A DNA stretch of 14,464 nt from DATARH01 sp035309005 (GCA_035309005.1 DATGFP010000008.1:1-14464), one strand, 5' to 3'. Shown: positions 6,480 through 13,887, counted from the first letter of the stretch. Notes: a model not told the origin generated them from the letters alone. Made by a program: numbers and translations.

Positions 6480-7451
6480 ATGCCCCACCGCATCCTGACC
6501 CCGGCCGGCCATTCCGAGGAGACCCTCGAGATCGCCCACGATCTGATCCCCGACGGCTACGAGCTGGTCAGCGCGCCGCATGGCCGCCCGGAATTCTGGG
6601 AGTTGCTGAAGGATGCTGAATTCTATATCGGCGCCGGCCAGTACAAGCACGGTCCGGAGTTCTATGGCCAGGCGCCGAAGCTGAAGCTGGTCCAGACGTT
6701 GAGCGCCGGCTACAACACCTACGACCTCGACGCCGCGCGCGCCGCCGGCGTGCCGATCTGCAACAACGGCGGGGCCAACGCCACGGCCGTCGCCGAGCAC
6801 GCGCTGATGCTGATGCTGGCGGTGTCGCGCCGCCTCATTTGGCTGCACGAGGGCGTCGTCTCGGGGCGCTGGCGCGGCAACGACTTCAACGCGGCCAAGC
6901 TCTACGAGCTCGAGGACAAGACCCTCGGCATCGTCGGCCTCGGCAATATCGGCAAGAAGGTCGCCCGGCGCGCCAAGGCGTTCGACATGCGTATCCAGTA
7001 TTACGACGTCAACCGCCTGACCGGCGACCAGGAAGACGCGCTCGGCGTGCGCTTCGCGCTGTTTCCCGAGCTGTTGAAAACTTCTGACATCGTGTCCCTG
7101 CATGTGCCGCTCGACCTGTCGACGCATAATTTGATCGGCGAGCGCGAATTGTCGCTGATGAAAAAGACCGCGATCCTGATCAACACCTGCCGCGGCCCGG
7201 TGGTCGACGAGGTCGCGCTCTACAAGGCATTGCGCGATGAAGTGATCATGGCGGCCGGCCTCGACGTCATGGTCGAGGAGCCGCCCAAGCCGGACCACGA
7301 GCTGTTCACGCTGAAAAACGCGATCTTCAGCCCGCACGCCGCCGGCCCGACCTGGGACAACCATTGGAAGCGCTGGCGCAACGCCTTCGACAATTGCGAG
7401 CGCGTCGCGCGCGGCCAGAAAGCCTTCTGGATCGTCCCCGAACTGCGCTAG
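6480..7451 (+). CDS. D-2-hydroxyacid dehydrogenase (phosphoglycerate dehydrogenase-like)
   Basis: A 323-residue NAD(P)-dependent oxidoreductase. Seen: an N-terminal substrate domain with LSAGYNTYDLDAARAAGVPI and NNGGANATAVAEHALMLML (95-113), Rossmann motif GLGNIG at 153-158 followed by YYDVNR, catalytic Arg238 (NTCRGPVVDE), Glu267 (DVMVEEPPKPDH) and His286 (FSPHAAG). The C in NTCRG replaces the commoner Ala. The start ATG 6480 has GAGGAG at 6466-6471 with 8-nt spacing; an upstream in-frame ATG at 6438 lacks one. Substrate unknown. The gene stands alone after the AT-richer cassette and is convergent with the HD-GYP gene. Confidence 0.9.
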   Translation: MPHRILTPAGHSEETLEIAHDLIPDGYELVSAPHGRPEFWELLKDAEFYIGAGQYKHGPEFYGQAPKLKLVQTLSAGYNTYDLDAARAAGVPICNNGGANATAVAEHALMLMLAVSRRLIWLHEGVVSGRWRGNDFNAAKLYELEDKTLGIVGLGNIGKKVARRAKAFDMRIQYYDVNRLTGDQEDALGVRFALFPELLKTSDIVSLHVPLDLSTHNLIGERELSLMKKTAILINTCRGPVVDEVALYKALRDEVIMAAGLDVMVEEPPKPDHELFTLKNAIFSPHAAGPTWDNHWKRWRNAFDNCERVARGQKAFWIVPELR

Positions 7452-7476
7452 GGCGCCGTCCGATCGGGTTGAATCG

Positions 7477-7510
7477 CCCACAATCGTCATCCCCGGATGA
7501 CGATTGTGGG
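7477..7510. repeat. Perfect inverted repeat with 16-bp arms between convergent genes
   Basis: CCCACAATCGTCATCC (7477-7492) and GGATGACGATTGTGGG (7495-7510) are exact reverse complements separated by CC. It lies 25 bp after the dehydrogenase stop and 46 bp from the convergent HD-GYP stop, so a bidirectional terminator role is possible, but there is no T-tract on either side. The core CGTCATCCCCG resembles the CGTCATTCCCG head of the palindromes at 10279-10372, so it may be a diverged member of a dispersed repeat family. Confidence 0.8.
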
Positions 7511-7556
7511 GTGATCGAACCTCAGCCGATACTGGCCATCCTCAACTGATACTGCT

Positions 7557-9347
7557 CTATGCCGGCGACGCTTCGGCTGGATGCAGGGTGCCGAGGTGGC
7601 GCGCGACGTCGACCGTGTCGATCTGGTCCGCCGCCACGAACTTTTCGGCGTAGTCGCGGTAGACGGCCGAATTCAGGAACAGTTCGAAGATGTCGGGGTC
7701 GATGTGCCGCTCGCGGCTCATGCTCGCCATGATGTCGATGCACTCCGACAGCATCTTCTTCTTCTTGTAGGGGCGGTCGCGCGCGGTCAGTGCTTCGAAG
7801 ATGTCGGCGATCATCATGATCCGCGCCGGAATGCTCATTTCATCGCGTTTGAGCCCGCGCGGATAGCCGGTGCCGTCCATCTTCTCGTGATGCCCGCCGG
7901 CCCATTCCGGGACGCGCCGCAGACCTTTGGGAAACGGCAGCGCCTCCAGCATGATGATGGTCTGCACGATATGGTCGTTGATGTGGAAGCGCTCTTCGGC
8001 GGTCAGCGTGCCGCGGCGGATCGACAGATTGTAGACTTCGCCAAGATTGGCCTTGTGGGGCGGCGGCTTGATCACGAAGCCCCACGGGTTGTCCGGGGCG
8101 ACCGGCGCCGTATCGTGCGCGATGATGTGGCTCTCTTTGTCGGCGAGCAGATGCTCGACCACAGGCAGCGCTTCCTCGCCCGGATGGCGGGCGCTCTCCT
8201 CCCATGACAGGCCGAGCCGGTCGTCGAGCGTGCGCCGCCAGGTGATTTCGGCGATCTGCTGCAGCCGGGCGACCCGCTCCGGCGCCATGAACTCGCCGCC
8301 GAGGTTGCATTCCGCGACAAAGGCGAAATCGTCGTCGAGCTGCCGCAAGCGCTGGTCGCGCTGGGCGCGCAGCAGGGCCTCGTCGCCGCCGGCCATGACG
8401 CCCTTCAGGTAGTCGATCTCGGCGTCGCGCTTGACCACCTCGAAGCGGGTGCGAATTTCGTGGATGCGGTTGTAGATCGTTTCGAGCTTGGTCGCCTTGT
8501 CGACGACGAATTCGCGCGTCGTCACCTTGCCGCAATCGTGCAGCCCACCGGCGACCTCGAGCTCATACCATTCCTCTTCGCTCAGGTGAAAGTCGGCGAG
8601 CGGGCCCTCGGCGGCGGCGGCGGCCGCCCGCGCGATCATGTTGGTCAGCTCGGGGACGCGATGGCAGTGGCCGCCGGTATAGGTCGATTTGGCGTCGATC
8701 GCGCCGGCGAAAACCTTGAGCACCGCGCGAAAGAGGTTCCGTTGCGCGTCGATCAGCATCTGGTTGTCGAGCGCCACCGCCGCCTGGCTGGCGAGCGCCT
8801 CGATCAGCGGCACGATCCCGGCGGAAAACGGCACGGTCCCGCCATCGGGCGAGCGTGCGTTGATCAGTTGCAGGACGCCGACCACGTCGCCGTCGTGGTT
8901 CTTCAACGGCACCGTCAGGAACGATTGCGAGCGGTAGCCGGTCTCGGCGTCGAAGGCGCGCGGCCCGCTGAAGTCGAACCCCGGGGTGTGGTAGGCGTCG
9001 GCTAGGTTGATCGTATTGCCGGTGACGGCCGCATGGGCGACGACATTGCTGTGGTTGGGCGTGCCGTCGGGCAGGTGCAGCGGCACCGGCGGGAACGGGA
9101 TCGGGATCCCGGTGGTGCCGCCGAGCGCGATCCCCATCGTGTCGTTGCGCATGATCATAAAACACAACCCGCCCGCCTCGGTGACGAGGTAGAGCGTCCC
9201 GCCATCGGCGTTGGTCAGCTCCTTGGCGCCGAGCAGGATCTTTTCGAGCAGGCGATGGTGGTTGCGCTCGGCCGAGAGCGCGATGCCGAGCTCGATCAGC
9301 CGCCGGTAGGCGAGCTCGCGGTCGTCGCTGAGCGGATCTGCGGCCAT
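7557..9347 (-). CDS. GAF and HD-GYP domain protein, putative cyclic-di-GMP phosphodiesterase
   Basis: A 596-residue soluble signalling protein. Residues about 10-200 form a GAF sensor domain (DGGTLYLV ... FLTVPLKNHDGDVVGVLQLINA ... LASQAAVALDNQML). An HD-GYP domain follows: H227-x-H-R (TGGHCHRVPEL), H270-D271 (GGLHDCGK), H459, H486-H487 (GGHHEKMDGTGYPRGL), G494-Y495-P496, D514 (MIADIFEAL). HD-GYP domains hydrolyse c-di-GMP; the metal ligands look intact, so it is probably active, with the GAF domain gating it. About 155 extra residues (about 290-445) separate the HD motif from the segment TLTAEERFHINDH; in compact HD-GYPs the gap is only some 20 residues. ATG 9347 has GAGGAGG 7 nt upstream. 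The frame stays open upstream to 10271, but that part merely shadows the next gene. It follows the SDR gene on the same strand after 98 bp. Confidence 0.9.
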   Translation of the reverse strand: MAADPLSDDRELAYRRLIELGIALSAERNHHRLLEKILLGAKELTNADGGTLYLVTEAGGLCFMIMRNDTMGIALGGTTGIPIPFPPVPLHLPDGTPNHSNVVAHAAVTGNTINLADAYHTPGFDFSGPRAFDAETGYRSQSFLTVPLKNHDGDVVGVLQLINARSPDGGTVPFSAGIVPLIEALASQAAVALDNQMLIDAQRNLFRAVLKVFAGAIDAKSTYTGGHCHRVPELTNMIARAAAAAAEGPLADFHLSEEEWYELEVAGGLHDCGKVTTREFVVDKATKLETIYNRIHEIRTRFEVVKRDAEIDYLKGVMAGGDEALLRAQRDQRLRQLDDDFAFVAECNLGGEFMAPERVARLQQIAEITWRRTLDDRLGLSWEESARHPGEEALPVVEHLLADKESHIIAHDTAPVAPDNPWGFVIKPPPHKANLGEVYNLSIRRGTLTAEERFHINDHIVQTIIMLEALPFPKGLRRVPEWAGGHHEKMDGTGYPRGLKRDEMSIPARIMMIADIFEALTARDRPYKKKKMLSECIDIMASMSRERHIDPDIFELFLNSAVYRDYAEKFVAADQIDTVDVARHLGTLHPAEASPA

Positions 9348-9365
9348 CCTCGCCTCCTCGGCGGA

Positions 9366-9442
9366 CCGCGGGCGCCCCTTGCGGTACAGGCGCGGACGCC
9401 CGCGGATCCCCTGCCAAACTGCTTTCTGGCGCCGAAAGCGCC
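9366..9442. other. Gap between the SDR-like and HD-GYP genes with GC-rich hairpins
   Basis: Two stem candidates lie here: CCGCGGGCG (9366-9374) with CGCCCGCGG (9397-9405), and GGCGC (9428-9432) with GCGCC (9438-9442) just past the SDR stop. Neither has a T-tract. They may weakly terminate or attenuate between the two minus-strand genes, but GC-rich DNA makes such stems common. Confidence 0.3.
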
Positions 9443-9445
9443 GCC

Positions 9446-10228
9446 CTACACCACCGGCGAGCGCCCGCCGTCGACATTGATCGCGCAGCCGGTGACGTAG
9501 GAAGCGGCGTCGGAGGCGAGGAACGTCGCGACATTGGCGAATTCCTCGGCGCGGCCCATGCGGCCCATCGGCACGGCGCGGCCGGCCTGCGCGATGAAAT
9601 CCTCCAACGACACGTTGGCGCCCTCGCGCTGATGGCGGCGCACGATCTGGTCCGAGACGATGACCCCGACATGCAGCGAGTTGACCAGCACGTTGTGCGG
9701 CGCGCCTTCCATCGACAACGCCTTGGTGAAGGCCATCTGGGCGGCGCGGCTGACCGAGGTCGGCGCGCTGTCGGCGCCCGGCGCCTTGGCGCCGATGTTG
9801 AGGACGCTGATGATGCGGCCCCATTTGCGCTGCTTCATCTGCGGGAACAGAAGTCGGCAGAAGCGGATCTGCGCGAACAGCTTGAGGTCGAGATCGGCCT
9901 GCCACTGCTCGTCGGTCAAGGTCTCCGAGGGCCCGCGGGTCGATTGGCCGGCGTTGTTGACGTAGATGTCGATCTTGCCGAATTCGCGCATGATCTGGTC
10001 GTAGGCCGCCTTGATCGGCGCCATTTTCGACACGTCGCAGCTGATCGCCGAAACCTTGCCCTTGGCCTCGCGCTGGATCAGCGCCTTGGCGTCGGAGAGC
10101 GTCGCCTGGTCGCGCGCGAGGATCGCCACATCGGCGCCCGAGCGCGCGTATTCCTGGGCGATCGCCAGGCCGAGCCCCTTGCTGCCGCCAGTGACGATCG
10201 CGCTTTTGCCGTCCAATCGTACGTCCAT
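9446..10228 (-). CDS. SDR-fold oxidoreductase family protein lacking the canonical catalytic residues
   Basis: A 260-residue short-chain dehydrogenase/reductase fold. Cofactor-binding features are intact: TGGSKGLG at 13-20, D65 (CDV) and NNAG at 91-94. The C-terminal NVDGG (251-255) is classical. At the active site, however, the expected Ser-Tyr-Lys positions carry N144, T157 and R161 (SVLNIGAK ... APTSVSRAAQMAFTKAL instead of the usual ...YSASKAA). The usual helix-4 Asn is replaced by D114. It may therefore bind NAD(P)(H) without being a standard dehydrogenase, or use an unusual mechanism. The rest of the sequence is well preserved, which argues for function. The start ATG 10228 has GGAGGGA upstream. 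A REPIN-like repeat lies upstream and the HD-GYP gene downstream. Confidence 0.85.
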   Translation of the reverse strand: MDVRLDGKSAIVTGGSKGLGLAIAQEYARSGADVAILARDQATLSDAKALIQREAKGKVSAISCDVSKMAPIKAAYDQIMREFGKIDIYVNNAGQSTRGPSETLTDEQWQADLDLKLFAQIRFCRLLFPQMKQRKWGRIISVLNIGAKAPGADSAPTSVSRAAQMAFTKALSMEGAPHNVLVNSLHVGVIVSDQIVRRHQREGANVSLEDFIAQAGRAVPMGRMGRAEEFANVATFLASDAASYVTGCAINVDGGRSPVV

Positions 10229-10278
10229 GGTGTCCCTCCGTGTGTGGATCGAGCGAATTGCGGGCGAACATACCGCAT

Positions 10279-10372
10279 CGTCATTCCCGCGAAAGCGGGA
10301 ATCCAGGGCCAATTCCTTTGTCGGGCGCCTTTGGTTAGCGGCCCCGGGACCCCCGCCTGCGCGGGGGTGACG
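10279..10372. repeat. REPIN-like pair of inverted palindromes
   Basis: The first unit starts CGTCA and forms the stem ATTCCCGC-GAAA-GCGGGAAT (10283-10302). The second forms ACCCCCGC-CTGC-GCGGGGGT (10349-10368) and ends TGACG. The outer CGTCA (10279-10283) and TGACG (10368-10372) are reverse complements, so the two units lie in opposite orientation around a spacer of about 46 bp. This is the geometry of REP doublets (REPINs); CGTCATTCCCGCGAAAGCGG-type palindromes are widespread in proteobacterial intergenic regions. It sits between the SDR and aldo/keto reductase genes. Confidence 0.8.
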
Positions 10373-10387
10373 AGATTGGCGATCTCG

Positions 10388-11329
10388 TCAGTTTGCCGTC
10401 AGCCGGTCGACCTCGTCCATGTCTTCGCGCGACAGCGCCCAGCGGGCAGCCTTGACATTGGCCTCGACCTGCTCCGGCGTCGTCGCGCCGGCGATGACGC
10501 TGGCGACGGCCGGACGGTGCAACAGCCAACTGAACGCGAGATCGAGCAGGGTGCGGCCGCGCGCCGCGCAGAAATCGGCGAAGCGCTCGGTCAGCTGCCA
10601 GTTGCGCTCGGTCAGGTAGCGCTCGGCGGCGCGCGCCGTCGTCGTCAGCCGGGCGCCCTCGGGTAGCGCCGCGTTGCGGCGGTACTTGCCGGTCAGGAGC
10701 CCGTTGGCCAATGGCGAGAACGGGACCAGCCCCAGCCCGTAAGCCTCGACGACCGGCATCAACTGCGCCTCGACCTCGCGCTCCAAAAGGCTGTAGCGCT
10801 CCTGGCAGGCGATAAAGGCGTCGAGGCCGAGATGCTTGGAGGTCCATTGCGCCTCGACGACCTGCCAGTTGGCCAGCGTCGAACAGGCGATGTAGCGCAC
10901 CTTGCCTTGCCGCACGAGATCGTCGAGCGCCCGCAGCGTTTCCTCGATCGGGGTCAAGGGATCGGCGATGTGCTGGTAATAGAGGTCGATCCAGTCGGTG
11001 CCGAGGCGTTTGAGGCTGGCTTCCGCCGCCGCGACGATGTAGCGGCGCGAGGCGCCCTGCAGTCGGCCGGAGGCATCCATCGGCCGGCCGAATTTGCTGG
11101 CGAGCACGATGTCCCGCCGCCGCGCGCCGAGCGCCTTGCCGAGGTATTCCTCGGCCGAGCCGGCCCCGCCATAGGTGTCGGCGTTGTCGTAGAAGGTGAT
11201 GCCGAGGTCGAGCGCCTTATGCACGACGGCGCGCGTCGCTTCCATGTCGCAGCGGGCGCCGAAATTGTTGCAGCCGAGCCCGACCGCCGAGACGATGAGG
11301 CCGGAGCGGCCGAGGTTGCGCTGTTCCAC
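10388..11329 (-). CDS. Aldo/keto reductase
   Basis: A 313-residue NADPH-dependent oxidoreductase of the aldo/keto reductase superfamily (TIM barrel, cytosolic); the carbonyl substrate is not known. The catalytic tetrad is complete: D48 (FYDNADTYG), Y53, K79 (VLASKFGRP) and H120 (DLYYQHIAD). Other family features are the N-terminal LGRSGLIVSAVGLGCNNFG and the C-terminal cofactor site near SVIAGATTPEQVEANVKA. The start is taken as GTG 11329 because GGAGA lies 8 nt upstream and EQRNLGRSG is the normal N-terminus; the open frame continues to 11881 but only antisense to the iron-exporter gene. It is transcribed divergently from that gene across 105 bp. Confidence 0.92.
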   Translation of the reverse strand: MEQRNLGRSGLIVSAVGLGCNNFGARCDMEATRAVVHKALDLGITFYDNADTYGGAGSAEEYLGKALGARRRDIVLASKFGRPMDASGRLQGASRRYIVAAAEASLKRLGTDWIDLYYQHIADPLTPIEETLRALDDLVRQGKVRYIACSTLANWQVVEAQWTSKHLGLDAFIACQERYSLLEREVEAQLMPVVEAYGLGLVPFSPLANGLLTGKYRRNAALPEGARLTTTARAAERYLTERNWQLTERFADFCAARGRTLLDLAFSWLLHRPAVASVIAGATTPEQVEANVKAARWALSREDMDEVDRLTAN

Positions 11330-11434
11330 TGAAGAGGTCTCCGCGAATTGGCCGCCGAAGGGTCGCACTCTTAGCAGGCGCGCGAAGTGGACGCGACGGT
11401 CGTGGTAGAATTTCCGGGTCGGTGGAGAATGGCG

Positions 11435-12562
11435 ATGGTCGACGACGGCTCGGTGACGCGTTACCGCAGCAACCTGCAGGGCGAAGTCGACAGCGCCGCC
11501 CTCTACCGGGCGATGGCCGAGGCGGAAAAGGACCCGCATCTGAGCGAGGTCTACAGCCGCCTCGCCGCGGTCGAGGAGGCGCACGCCGAATTCTGGCGCA
11601 AGCAGCTGGCGCGGATCGGCGCGACCGCTCTGGCGCGCCGCCCGGGCTGGCGCACCCGCGCGCTGGTATTTCTCGCCCGCCGCTTCGGGCCGCAATTCGT
11701 GCTGCCGACGCTGAGCACCCTCGAACAGCGCGACAGCGGCTCCTACGACACGCAACCCGAGGCGGTGGCCGGCGGGCTGCCGGCGGCCGAGCGCTCGCAC
11801 AACCGGGTCGTCGAGGCGATGGCGTCGGCGATGCCGGGCGGCGCCTCGGGCAGCAGTCTGGCGCGGCTCGAAGGGCGTCACCGCGGCGGCGGCAACGCGT
11901 TGCGCGCCGCGGTGCTCGGCGCCAATGACGGGCTCGTCTCCAACCTCAGCCTCGTCATGGGGGTGGCCGGCGCCGAGGTCGGCGCCAGCACGCTCCTCCT
12001 GACCGGGCTTGCGGGCCTGGTCGCCGGCGCCTGCTCGATGGCGATGGGCGAATGGCTGTCGGTGACCAGCTCGCGCGAGCTGGCGCAGCAGCAGATCGAC
12101 GTCGAGGCCGACGAACTGGCGCGCATGCCGGAAGAAGAAGAAGAGGAGATGGTGCTGATCTACCAGGCCAAGGGCCTCGACGAAGCCGCGGCGCGGGCGC
12201 TGGCCGGTCGGCTGATGGCCAACAAGGACAGCGCGCTCGACACGCTGGTGCGCGAGGAATTGGGGATCAACCCCGAGGAACTGGGCGGCTCGGCGTGGAC
12301 CGCGGCCGGCGCCTCGTTCGGCCTTTTCGCGGCTGGCGCGATCTTCCCGGTGGCGCCGTTCTTCTGGCTCGGCGGCAGCGCCGCGCTCGCCGCCAGCCTC
12401 GCGGCGAGCGGCGTCGCGCTGGCGCTGATCGGCGCCGGCACCTCGCTCTTCACCGGCCGGGGCCTATTGTTTTCCGGCGCGCGCCAGCTCGGCATCGGCT
12501 ACGCCGCGGCTGCCGTCACCTACGGCATCGGCCGCCTCGTCGGCGTCTCGCTCGGCGGGTAG
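11435..12562 (+). CDS. mbfA: MbfA-like membrane iron exporter (ferritin-like domain fused to VIT1/CCC1 transporter)
   Basis: A 375-residue inner-membrane protein. Residues about 12-130 form a ferritin/rubrerythrin-like di-iron domain with E17, E47-x-x-H50 (EEAHAEFW), E97 and E119-x-x-H122 (AERSHNRVV). The C-terminal half is a VIT1/CCC1 transporter: LRAAVLGANDGLVSNLSLVMGVAGA, then AGLVAGACSMAMGEWLSVTSSREL, an acidic cytoplasmic loop (EEEEEEM), and three more hydrophobic helices. In Bradyrhizobium and Agrobacterium such fusions export iron and protect against iron/H2O2 stress under Irr control. The start is ATG 11435 (GGAG 7 nt upstream); ATG 11429 and 11387 are in frame but worse placed. TAGAA at 11406-11410 could be a half-site of an Irr-type element, but the matching half is missing. 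Confidence 0.88.
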   Translation: MVDDGSVTRYRSNLQGEVDSAALYRAMAEAEKDPHLSEVYSRLAAVEEAHAEFWRKQLARIGATALARRPGWRTRALVFLARRFGPQFVLPTLSTLEQRDSGSYDTQPEAVAGGLPAAERSHNRVVEAMASAMPGGASGSSLARLEGRHRGGGNALRAAVLGANDGLVSNLSLVMGVAGAEVGASTLLLTGLAGLVAGACSMAMGEWLSVTSSRELAQQQIDVEADELARMPEEEEEEMVLIYQAKGLDEAAARALAGRLMANKDSALDTLVREELGINPEELGGSAWTAAGASFGLFAAGAIFPVAPFFWLGGSAALAASLAASGVALALIGAGTSLFTGRGLLFSGARQLGIGYAAAAVTYGIGRLVGVSLGG

Positions 12563-12585
12563 TCGGTGCGTTGCCGGAGCCGCCT

Positions 12586-12616
12586 TTGATGTGTATTATA
12601 TTCGCTGATAATACAC
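12586..12616 (+). promoter_or_regulatory. vapBC promoter with palindromic operator
   Basis: GTGTATTAT (12591-12599) and ATAATACAC (12608-12616) form a perfect 9-bp-arm inverted repeat with an 8-nt centre, the only very AT-rich stretch nearby. A -35-like TTGATG (12586-12591) and a -10-like GATAAT (12607-12612; 15-bp spacer) or TAATAC (17-bp spacer) lie across it. This is the usual arrangement for autorepression by a VapBC complex. Transcription would start about 12619-12624, at or within a few bases of the ATG at 12621, leaving little or no leader. Confidence 0.72.
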
Positions 12617-12635
12617 ACTCATGGCTCGGGCGGCG

Positions 12636-12929
12636 ATGCGCACCAACATCGAGATCGACGACAGGTTAATGGAAAAGGCGCAGCGGCTTTCGGGCCTTGG
12701 GACCAAGCGGGCGGTGGTCGAGGCGGGCTTGCAATTGGTTATTCGCCTGAAGGAGCAGGAAGAGATCCTGCGCCTTGCCGGCAAGGTTCACTGGGAGGGC
12801 GACCTCGACCAGAGCCGCGAGGGGACCGCCGCGCGGCCCGGCCGCCGCCCGACGAAGGGCGCCGCATCGCCGAGCAGGTCGGCGACAGCAAGGCTGGGGG
12901 TTGGGGAGCGCGGTGATCCTCGTCGATAG
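12636..12929 (+). CDS. vapB: VapB-type antitoxin
   Basis: Antitoxin of a type II VapBC module: DNA-binding N-terminus and toxin-binding C-terminus. The N-terminal MRTNIEIDDRLMEKAQRLSG ribbon-helix-helix pattern, then TKRAVVEAGLQLVIRLKEQEE and WEGDLD, is characteristic of the family whose members start MRTNIEIDD. Such proteins usually end shortly after WEGDL(D), at about 65-75 residues. This one continues about 34 more Arg/Gly/Pro/Ala-rich residues (97 in all) and overlaps the toxin start by 17 nt, so the tail may be a frame-shifted or run-on end. The family-typical start is ATG 12636, which has no ribosome-binding site. The in-frame ATG at 12621 (adding MARAA) would suit a leaderless transcript. 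Confidence 0.83.
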   Translation: MRTNIEIDDRLMEKAQRLSGLGTKRAVVEAGLQLVIRLKEQEEILRLAGKVHWEGDLDQSREGTAARPGRRPTKGAASPSRSATARLGVGERGDPRR

Positions 12930-13302
12930 CTCGGTGTGGATCGATCACCTGAACGCCGCCGCGACCGGCGCGGTGCGTCGGCTGCGCGAACTGATTAGAG
13001 AGCGGCCCCTTCTGGTCGGGGATCTGATCCTGTGCGAGGTGCTGCAAGGGCTGCGATCAGAGCGAGAGGCGCGCCTGGTCGAACGCGCGCTGCGGCGTTT
13101 CGAAGTCGTCTCGCTGCTCGACCCCGACCTGGCCGTCAGGGCCGCAGCCAATTACCGCGCGCTGCGCGCCAGCGGGATCACGATCCGCAAAACCGTGGAT
13201 CTGATCATTGGCACGTTTTGCATCGAGCGCGGGCACGTCCTCCTGCATGACGACCGTGATTTCGAACCGATGGTCCGCCTCCTCGGGCTCCAAATCGTCT
13301 GA
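12913..13302 (+). CDS. vapC: VapC-type PIN-domain toxin
   Basis: PIN-domain ribonuclease toxin, 129 residues, normal length. The Mg-binding acidic residues are all present: D5 (ILVDSSVWIDHL), E42 (LILCEVLQGL), D96 (RKTVDLIIGTFC) and D114/D116 (LLHDDRDFEPM), so the toxin looks intact. VapC toxins cleave tRNA or rRNA when the antitoxin is lost; this target cannot be predicted. GTG 12913 has GGGGAG (12903-12908) close upstream and gives the canonical N-terminus; the frame is open earlier but encodes Arg-rich sequence overlapping vapB. It overlaps vapB by 17 nt and is convergent with the SDR remnant, 18 bp away. Confidence 0.9.
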   Translation: MILVDSSVWIDHLNAAATGAVRRLRELIRERPLLVGDLILCEVLQGLRSEREARLVERALRRFEVVSLLDPDLAVRAAANYRALRASGITIRKTVDLIIGTFCIERGHVLLHDDRDFEPMVRLLGLQIV

Positions 13303-13320
13303 ATTTGACGCAGCGCGGCC

Positions 13321-13887
13321 CTATTCGGCCGGGTGCATCTCGAAGCCGGCGGGGCGGCCGGCGCGGCGGGCGGCGTCGGCCGGCGCCAGCGCGGCGTCCC
13401 ATAAATTGGCGTCGAAGCGGTAGCCGTTGACCTGGTCGGCCCCGCGCGAGACGACGTAGAGCAAGGGCGGCACCATCTCGTCGGGCTCGACGAGGCGGGC
13501 GGCGCGGCCGTCGCGGCTCATCTCGCGCATCTCCTCGGCCATGCCGGGCGTGTTGGCGCCGGCGCCCGGGTTAACGATGTTGATCGTCACCCCTGTCCCG
13601 GCGATGTCCTTGGCCCACACCTCGGTCGCCATTTCCAAAGCCGCCTTGGTGGCGCCGTAGGGATGTGTGCCGATCCGGTTCATCGTGTCGAGCTTGGTCG
13701 TGATATTGACGATGCGGCCCCAGCCGGCCTCGATCATCGCCGGCGCGACGCGGCGGCTCAGGCGGTCGGCGGCGAGGATGTTGGTGGCGACGACATTGTC
13801 GACGATCTCGTCCGCCACCTGCCAGAAACGCTGCGGCTCCGCGCGCCGATAGCGGGCCGGGTCGATATTGTGCGCGTCGGACACCAA
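13321..13887 (-). pseudogene. SDR-family dehydrogenase, 5'-truncated
   Basis: This is the C-terminal two thirds of a short-chain dehydrogenase. It has GRIVNITTKLDTM, the catalytic Y-x-x-x-K (HPYGATKAAL) and VTINIVNPGAGANTPGMAEEM. The whole N-terminal Rossmann part (TGxxxGxG through NNAG, about 90 residues) is missing. The homology begins with LVSDAHNIDPARYRRAEPQRFW, where a normal SDR has just finished NNAG. The first possible start is a TTG at 13887 with no ribosome-binding site, and an in-frame TGA lies four codons upstream. It is therefore cut at about 13887-13890, where the sequence changes to lower-GC DNA. The remaining frame has no stops, so the break looks recent. Confidence 0.82.

Noticed and set aside
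6102..7490. 462-codon minus-strand frame opposite the 6480 dehydrogenase.
   Set aside because: A shadow of high-GC coding sequence. The plus strand carries clear dehydrogenase motifs.
7557..10271. A continuous 904-codon minus-strand frame that could look like a fusion of an N-terminal protein with HD-GYP.
   Set aside because: Upstream of 9347 it is Arg/Pro/Gly-rich and runs out of frame through the SDR gene. The HD-GYP protein has its own ATG and ribosome-binding site at 9347.
11406..11422. Irr-type iron control element before the mbfA-like gene.
   Set aside because: Only one half (TAGAA) matches; the inverted second half is not visible.
11330..11881. Upstream open extension of the aldo/keto reductase frame.
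   Set aside because: It is antisense to the iron-exporter gene and shows no domain. GTG 11329 with GGAGA gives the normal N-terminus.
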